From Prorocentrum cordatum (lineage: Eukaryota; Sar; Dinophyceae; Prorocentrales; Prorocentraceae), in NCBI GenBank assembly GCA_963575745.1, contig CAUYUJ010019909.1, forward strand, positions 145,365 to 168,309: a stretch of DNA of 22,945 bases. Reading direction: 5' to 3'. The first letter of the stretch is position 1, and each line of letters starts with the position of its first letter. The position numbers and the translations under genes are program-made. The notes under the pieces are model-generated. The model had not been told where the DNA came from and made no database searches. It was given only the letters and a program-made list of their open reading frames with translations. This document shows positions 17,106 to 22,945 of the stretch, in pieces.

Positions 17106-17689
17106 TTATAAACAACTTATCCCTGTCGCACCCCGAGGCCAGTTTTTTTAGGGCGGACAGGACGTTTCGTCTGAGACTTCCTCGCCAGTTATGACTCTGA
17201 AGCTTAAACTTGGCAACAAATCTACGCATGGAGGTCGGGCCGTTTTCAAAATGTGGCTCTCGCCTGAGCGCGCCCACATTCGTTTTTAACAGTTGCAAGC
17301 GTTTCACGGATTGAGGGCGGGTGGCTTTCGAAATGTTGCTCTCGCCTTAGCGCGGCGCACATGTGACTTAAACTGTTGCAACATATTCACGGGTTGAGGG
17401 CAGTTCCTTGTCAAACTGCGGCGCTCGCCTTAGCGCGGCGCACATTCGTTTTGCGTAACCTTGCAAGAAGTGTCACTGATTGAGGGCGAGTCGGTTTTAA
17501 CATGTGGCGCTCGCCTTAGCGCGGCACACCTGTGGTGTAAACTTAGTTTCACGGAGTTAGGGCGGTTCCTTCTCGAACTGTGGCTCTCGGCTTAACGCCG
17601 CGCACACGCGTTAACACCATGTTCAAAACTTTACGGGTTCCCATCATTAACGTACCAGAAATGGTGTGTTGGATGGGCTCAGGATTATG
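17106..17689. repeat. 584-bp satellite core, copy 2
   Basis: Starts 967 bp after copy 1 and has the same length and internal subrepeats, with scattered substitutions (for example ATGTGACTTAAACTG for ATGTGTTTTAAACAG). Confidence 0.95.
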
Positions 17690-17819
17690 ACTCCTGGCTC
17701 CTCCTTCTCCTCCTCCACCTCCTCCTCCTCCTGACTCCTCATCCGCCTCCTCCTCCTCCTCCACCTGACTCCTGACTCCTCCTCCTCCTCCTCATCATCA
17801 TCATCATCATCATCCTCCT

Positions 17820-17851
<32 letters not shown>

Positions 17852-18084
17852 TTGACTCCTGACTCCTGACTCCTAACTCCTCCTCCTCCTCCTCCTCCTC
17901 CTCCTCATCCTCCGCCCTCCTCCTCCTCCTCCGTTTCCTCCTCCTCCTCCCTCCTCCGCCTCATCCTCCTTCTCCTCCTCCTCCTCCTTCTCCTGACTCC
18001 TCCTCCGCCTGCTGACTCCTCCTCCTCCTCCGCTGCCTCCTCCTCCTCCTCCTCCTCCTCCTCATTCTCCTCCATTCCTTTTTC
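17690..18084. repeat. Pyrimidine spacer with CTGACTC heptamers, second copy
   Basis: TCC triplets with a CAT run (about 17791-17811) and TGACTCC heptamers at 17822-17878. The order of elements matches the first spacer, so core plus spacer duplicated together. Confidence 0.9.
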
Positions 18085-18667
18085 TTATACATAACTTATC
18101 CCTGTCGCACCCCGAGGCCAGATTTTTAGGGCGGGCAGGACGTTTCGTCTGAGACTTCCTCGCCAGTTATGACTCTGAAGCTTAAACTTGGCAACAACTC
18201 TACGCATGGAGGTCGGGCCGTTTTCAAAATGTGGCTCTCGCCTGAGCGCGCCCACATTCGTGTTTAACAGTTGCAAGCGTTTCACGGATTGAGGGCGGGT
18301 GGCTTTCAAAATGTTGCTCTCGCCTTAGCGCGGCGCACATGTGTTTTAAACGGTTGCAACATATTCACGGGTTGAGGGCAATTCCTTTTCAAACTGCGGC
18401 GCTCGCCTTAGCGCGGCGCACATTCGTTTTGCGTAACATTGCAAGAAGTGTCACGGATCGAAGGCGAGTCGATTTTAACATGTAGCTCTCGCCCTAGCGC
18501 GGCGCACATGTGTTGTAAACTTAGCTTCACGGAGTTAGGGCGGTTCCTTTTCAAAATGTGGCTCTCGTTTTAGCGCCGCGCACATTCGTTAACAACATGT
18601 TCAAGAGTTTACGGGTTCCCATCACTAACGTACCACAAATTGTGTTGTGAATGGATTCAAGATTATG
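18085..18667. repeat. 583-bp satellite core, copy 3 (array end)
   Basis: Starts 979 bp after copy 2. It ends at the same GATTATG but then passes into single-copy sequence instead of a pyrimidine spacer, so the array stops exactly at a core boundary. Confidence 0.95.
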
Positions 18668-18940
18668 CGGGTGCACGGGTGTGGTTGATTATCTTTGTTG
18701 ACGTCCTCGGAATCGCGTTCTGGAACGATTCATGATTGCGAAGACGCAACAATCAGGTTGATCCATGGCGGTGGAACCCCGAGAACAATGTGTTTTCATG
18801 CTTCAGGGTTTTCAAACGGGTGTCTTCCAACGAGGCAGTTCCCTTCATGGAAATGAACCGTTGTAGGGGCCTATGCAGAGGGAGCTTGGAGGGAGGGTTT
18901 ACTCCACCATCGTTGATGACTCTTGGGTTTGCACTGGTCC
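18668..18940. other. Single-copy segment, no recognised gene
   Basis: Mixed sequence between the satellite and the next TCC tract. Plus-strand frame 18736-18987 has no recognised motif and runs into the repeat. Confidence 0.4.
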
Positions 18941-19556
18941 TCCTCCTCCTCATCCTCCTCCTCCTCCTCCTGACTCCTGACTCCTGAATCCTGACCCCTG
19001 ATCCCCCTCCCCCTCCTCCTCGTTCTCCTACTTCTGACTCCTCCTCCTCCTCCTTCTCCTCCTCCTCCTCTTCCTCCTCCTCCTCCCCCTCCCCTCCCTC
19101 CCTCCCTCCTCCCTCCCTCCTCCCTCCTCCTCCTCCCTCCTCCCTCCTCCCCTCCTCCCTCCTCCCTCCCTCCCCCTCCTCCTCCTCCCTCCTCCCCCCC
19201 CTCCCCCCCCCCCCTCCTCCTCCTCCTCCTCTCCTCCTCCTCCTCCCTCCTCCTCTCTCCTCCTCCCCTCCTCCCTCCCTCCCTCCCTCCCTCCCTCCCT
19301 CCCTCCCCCCTCCCTCCCTCCCTCCTCCCTCCCTCCTCCTCCCTCGCTCCTCCTTCCTCCTCCTCCCTCCTCCCTCCTCCCTCCTCCCTCCTCCCCCCTC
19401 CCCCCCTCCTCCTCCTCCTCCTCCCTCCTCCTCCTCCTCCTCCTGGTCCTCCTGGTCCTCCTCCTCCTCCTCCTCCTCCTCCTCCTCCTCCTCCTCCTTT
19501 TCCTCCTCCTCCCCCTCCTCCACCACCTCCTCCTCCTCCTCCTCCTCGTCCTCCCC
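18941..19556. repeat. TCC / CCCT polypyrimidine tract
   Basis: CCT triplets, then CCCT and CCCTCCT units (19090-19400), then CCT again. Gly/Glu/Arg frames on the minus strand are repeat artefacts. Confidence 0.95.
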
Positions 19557-19588
19557 TGCCCGAGGGGAGCCGGCCGCCCACCGAGAGC
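19557..19588 (-). repeat. Conserved core abutting TCC tract, copy 3
   Basis: Plus-strand TGCCCGAGGGGAGCCGGCCG followed by CCCACCGAGAGC. As in the other two copies, TCC triplets end immediately to its left. Confidence 0.85.
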
Positions 19589-20189
19589 GCAGAAAAGGCA
19601 GCATGGACGGGCACAGCAGCGTGTGCACCACGAGGACCTGCTCGCGGAAGCGGGGGCGCGGCTGGGGCGGGCGAGCAGCGGGGGCGGGGAGAGAATGAGA
19701 ATGGCCATGCCTGTCCACTGCAGTGGAGGCCAGTCCACAAGAGACCTCCCACGAACAAAAACCCAACCCTGAGACCCCAGGACGTCCATGGGTTTCTGGT
19801 ATGGGAGCGCCGCGCCTTCCATCGCATAACCATCGGCGCCCAACACACCCAGGGCAGCCTCGAGGCAAGCAGGGTGTTTCGTGGCATGGGTCTCCACCCT
19901 GCAGGGCTGTTCGTTTCAGTGGAGGACGACGGTGTTTCTTGGCATGGCTTTCCACTGCAAGGCTGTCCGTTCATTCCGCGAAAGAAAAGAAGGCGCCTTG
20001 CACCGAGGAGGGGGACCGCAAGCTCAGGACCGGAACGCCTCGCATTCTCGGCCTTTTGCCTTTGACCTTCGGCCGCAGATGCCCTGGCGGATCTGGATCG
20101 AGTAAGCCTCGCCACCCGGCGCGGTTCGGGCACGAGGCTTGTGGAGGGACATATTCTGCTGACTGGCACAACCACCCCACGAGAGGAAA
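19589..20189. other. Largely single-copy segment with a 58-bp duplication
   Basis: GGTGTTTCGTGGCATGGGTC at 19873 is repeated as GGTGTTTCTTGGCATGGCTT at 19931, each followed by a TCCAC...GCTGT...CGTTC series. Open frames on both strands (for example plus 19723-20202) have no recognised domain and I cannot tell whether any is coding. Confidence 0.5.
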
Positions 20190-21120
20190 GGACATGGAAT
20201 AGAAAGAGGGGGGGACGGGCAAAATGAGCGGGGGGAGCAGGAGAAACAAGAGGACAACCGAGGGGCCGAGCGTGCGAGGGAAGGGCGAACGGGAAGCGGG
20301 AGCAGGGAGGACCAGGGAATAGGAAGCAAGGGAGACGGAGGGAGGAGGCACGATGGAGAATGGAGGAGGGAGCGGGAGAGGCGATGGGGCGTGGGGAATG
20401 TGGAGGGGGAGAAATGGGAGGGAGAGGGACAGGGGAGGGGAGGGTGAGGTGGAGAAAGGACGAAGGTCATAATGGAGAGGAATGGGACAGACGACAGGAT
20501 CTGGATCAGATGAGGGCGGGGAACCGGGAGGCTGGATGAAGAAACGCGAGCGATGAGGAGGAAGGAGGGAGGGAGGGAGGGATGGATGGATGATGGAAGA
20601 GGAGGAGACGGAGGGAGGATGGATGCGAGAGCAAACGGACGACGGAAGAGCAAGGGATAATGCAGGGGGAGGGAGGGTAAAGGTAAGAGGTAGGAGTACA
20701 TTCATGAGGAGTGAGTGCTACATAGTCGTCAATGGATAATAAGGGGTGGGGCGGGAAGAGGAAGCAGAGAGGAGGGATGCGACAGGGGTCAGGAGTGAAG
20801 CTTGTGGAATAGAGGGGCGGGCGGAATACGGAGGGAGAAAGGGCACGTAGGGATGGGAGCAAAGAGAATAGGAGGGCAGGAGAAAACGATGAAAAATGAT
20901 GGCTGGCGGGGGGATGGACGGAAGGAGGAACGGATGCAGTCAGATCGCTCGCATCTTGACCAGAGCCAAGAGCGCTGGAGGAATAAGGGAAGGAAGAGGC
21001 GAATCAAGAGTATTAGGAGGAGGAAGATGCGCGGGGGATGGGGAAGGCGGGGAGGTCTGGATGGAGTGGGGAGGGCACGAAGGGAATCGTGAAAAGATGG
21101 AACGAGAGGAGGGAGGGAGG
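20190..21120. repeat. Purine-rich (GGA/GGGA) region on plus strand
   Basis: Irregular G/A-rich sequence with GGAGGGAGGG and GGATGGATGG stretches, less regular than the triplet tracts. Pro/Ser/Leu frames on the minus strand follow from composition. Confidence 0.8.
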
Positions 21121-22077
21121 AGAACCGGGAATTGGAGGTTGAATCGGCTACGTGATGAAAGAGGGACGCCATAATCGACTCAAAAGCTTGGAAATCATAC
21201 AACAAGGGCCACGCAATGGAGCACGGATTGGAGCCGACAAGCGATACAATGATGGGCCTCAATGATGGGGCAACCATCTTTTAAGGAAAAATCAAACCTA
21301 TGTGGTGCACTCTATGTGGCGCAGTTAATTTCTGATCGCTGTGGGTTGTAAACTCCGCTGCTCGCGCAACCGTCCCACCCACACACGCGCCTCTTGGCTT
21401 GCAAGACCCACGCGGCCGCGATTGCGATGAGTGTTTGGCGTTGGCTGGTGCATCTCTGCGGCCGCTCTAGCCCGCGCATGCTCGCGCTCGAAGCGGCCAG
21501 CTAGTTTGGCGCGACCGACGTGGCCGCGGTGGCGCTGACCGCTGGGCACTTCCCAGCGAGCACTTCAGTGCGAGTCGGCGACTTGGGCGGGCGCGGTATC
21601 ATGGCAACATCGACAACGGTAGACACGATGATGGTAGTAGCGATGCTGGTGACGATGTTGACAACGACGACGGCAAGGCCAGTGACGGTGCCGATGCTGA
21701 TCACGCTGGCGGCGATGACGGCGTCCTCGCGTCGGTGATGAAGGTTTTGGCAAGAATTCGCCATGCGCGCGCGGCCGACGCGCGAGAGTGGCCCGCATTG
21801 TACTATTTGGCATGGATCGTGCCCCCCCACGCACGCGCGCAAAGGCGTTCCCATGGTTTCGACATGCGGCGCGAGAGGCCCGTTTGGCCGAAATTAATGC
21901 ATATGTTGAACAACCTATGTGTTTTTGAAGAACCCGTAGGAGCGCGAGCGCATGCATTGTTTTGCGAAAGCGAATGTTGCAAAACCATGTGTTTGTCCCA
22001 ACCAACCTGTGGTGTTGGGTCCTCGCTTTGAAGAGAAAGTGCCCCGCGTTCCTTCCTTCCTCTCATTCCTCTTCCCA
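21121..22077. other. Region without a recognisable gene
   Basis: GC-rich sequence with several GCGGCCGC-like sites (about 21411, 21459) and imperfect GAT/GACGAC triplets at 21597-21740. Minus frames at 21549-21325 and 22005-21803 have no recognised domain. Confidence 0.4.
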
Positions 22078-22141
22078 TCAGAATCGTCATCGCCATCGTC
22101 ATCACCACCATCAGCAGCATCATCATCAGCACCATCATCAC

Positions 22142-22174
<33 letters not shown>

Positions 22175-22179
22175 AATCG

Positions 22180-22212
<33 letters not shown>

Positions 22213-22351
22213 GCATCATCAGCAGCATCATCATCACCATCAGCATCATCATCATCACCATCAGCATCATCAGCAGCATCATCATCAGCATCATCATTAT
22301 CATCATCGTCATCATCATCATCACCGTCACCAGCATCGTCATCATCATCAT
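22078..22351. repeat. CAT/CGT microsatellite
   Basis: ATC triplets on the plus strand with CGT, CAG and CAC variants. Opposite in orientation to the GAT block at 11900-13340 and lacking its TCCCG spacer. Confidence 0.95.
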
Positions 22352-22369
22352 GAGTCGTGGCCCCATCGG

Positions 22370-22945
22370 GGGGCTCCACCGAAGGCCCCACCAAGGGTAC
22401 CTTCGCATGTGGGCGTCGCTCCCGTTTCGACACACCCCTCACACGCGGTGTGGCCCCTTAGGGAGCTCCAGCTCAGGCCCTTGAAGCACAATTCGCACGT
22501 GGGCGTCGCCCGCGGTTCGGCACACCACTCACACGTTTTGTGGCCCCCTAAGGAGCTCCAACTAAGGTCCCAATGGCACCGCCCGCATGTGGGCGTCACG
22601 CTCGACTCGGCACACCCGTCACACGTTCCGTGGCCCATTAGGGAAGTCCAGCTAAGGTCCCAATGGCGTCATGCCCGTTTCGGCACACCGCTCACACGTT
22701 TCGTGGCCCCGTAAGGAGCTCCACCGAGAGTCCCAGTGGCACAATTCACATGCGTTTCCCCCACCCAGTACAGCGCTCCGTGGCCCCATAGGGAGCTCCA
22801 CCGAATGCCCCAGTGGCGGTGTTCGCATGCGCTTCCCCCACCCAATACAACGCTTCGTGGCCCCGCAAGGAGCTCCACCGAAGGCCCCAATGGCGGTGTT
22901 TGCATGCCTTTTCCCCACCCGATGCAACGCTTCGTGACCGACGGG
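22370..22945. repeat. Tandem array switching from 90-bp to 77-bp units
   Basis: The anchor GGAGCTCCA (or a close variant) occurs at about 22370, 22461, 22551, 22641, 22714, 22791 and 22868. The steps are therefore 91, 90, 90, 73, 77 and 77. Each unit also carries CGTGGCCCC before the anchor. The array continues to the window edge. In the 90-bp part the minus strand stays open in one frame and encodes a CxxC-x8-CxxC pattern (see findings). Confidence 0.9.

Noticed and set aside
16139-18667. Satellite subrepeats as a CRISPR array or tRNA cluster
   Set aside because: Subrepeats are similar along their full length, with no unique spacers. No tRNA A or B box or cloverleaf could be found.

Overview
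The window looks like dinoflagellate nuclear DNA. The strongest evidence is on the minus strand at 1249-1229, where 20 of 21 bases match the dinoflagellate trans-spliced leader (SL; the matching core reads TGCCATTTTGGCTCAAG). Two degenerate retroelement fragments of a RanBP2-finger / endonuclease / reverse transcriptase / RNase H type and a very heavy load of low-complexity DNA fit this. I cannot name the species. No intact, expressed host gene could be established.

Layout. 1-1249 (minus): the 5' part of an SL-bearing retroposed sequence, probably ORF1 of a LINE, running off the left edge and broken by a stop codon and frameshifts. 1250-2330: no recognisable gene. 2331-3104: a cluster of short palindromes, then a TCC tract and an opposed GGA tract. 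3112-9000 (minus): a near full-length but decayed non-LTR retrotransposon. In order it carries a RanBP2-like zinc finger, a coiled-coil ORF1, an AP-type endonuclease, an RT, a zinc knuckle, an RNase H and a Cys-rich C-terminus, spread over at least six frame segments. It has GGA tracts (plus strand) at both ends. 9068-11640: mostly unassignable sequence with a 17-bp tandem array and small repeats. 11859-13580: an 11-bp tandem seed, a 1.4-kb GAT minisatellite punctuated by a GGTGTCCCGATG-type spacer, and an ATCGAT-rich 12-bp array. 13725-14100 (minus): a possible real exon with high GC at third codon positions.

14210-19556 is a plus-strand polypyrimidine region. Embedded in it are three copies of a 584-bp satellite core (itself five ~83-bp subrepeats) and a short conserved core that abuts TCC tracts at three places. 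19557-20190 is largely single-copy with one 58-bp duplication. 20190-21120 is purine-rich. 22078-22351 is a CAT/CGT-type microsatellite, and 22370-22945 is a tandem array that changes from 90-bp to 77-bp units.

How the parts relate: the coding remnants are all retroelement machinery (nucleic-acid binding, nicking, reverse transcription, RNA removal), all on the minus strand and all inactivated. The rest is repeat DNA. The most interesting signals are the SL relics showing passage through a trans-spliced mRNA, the apparent insertion of a LINE into a GGA microsatellite, and several nested repeat architectures.
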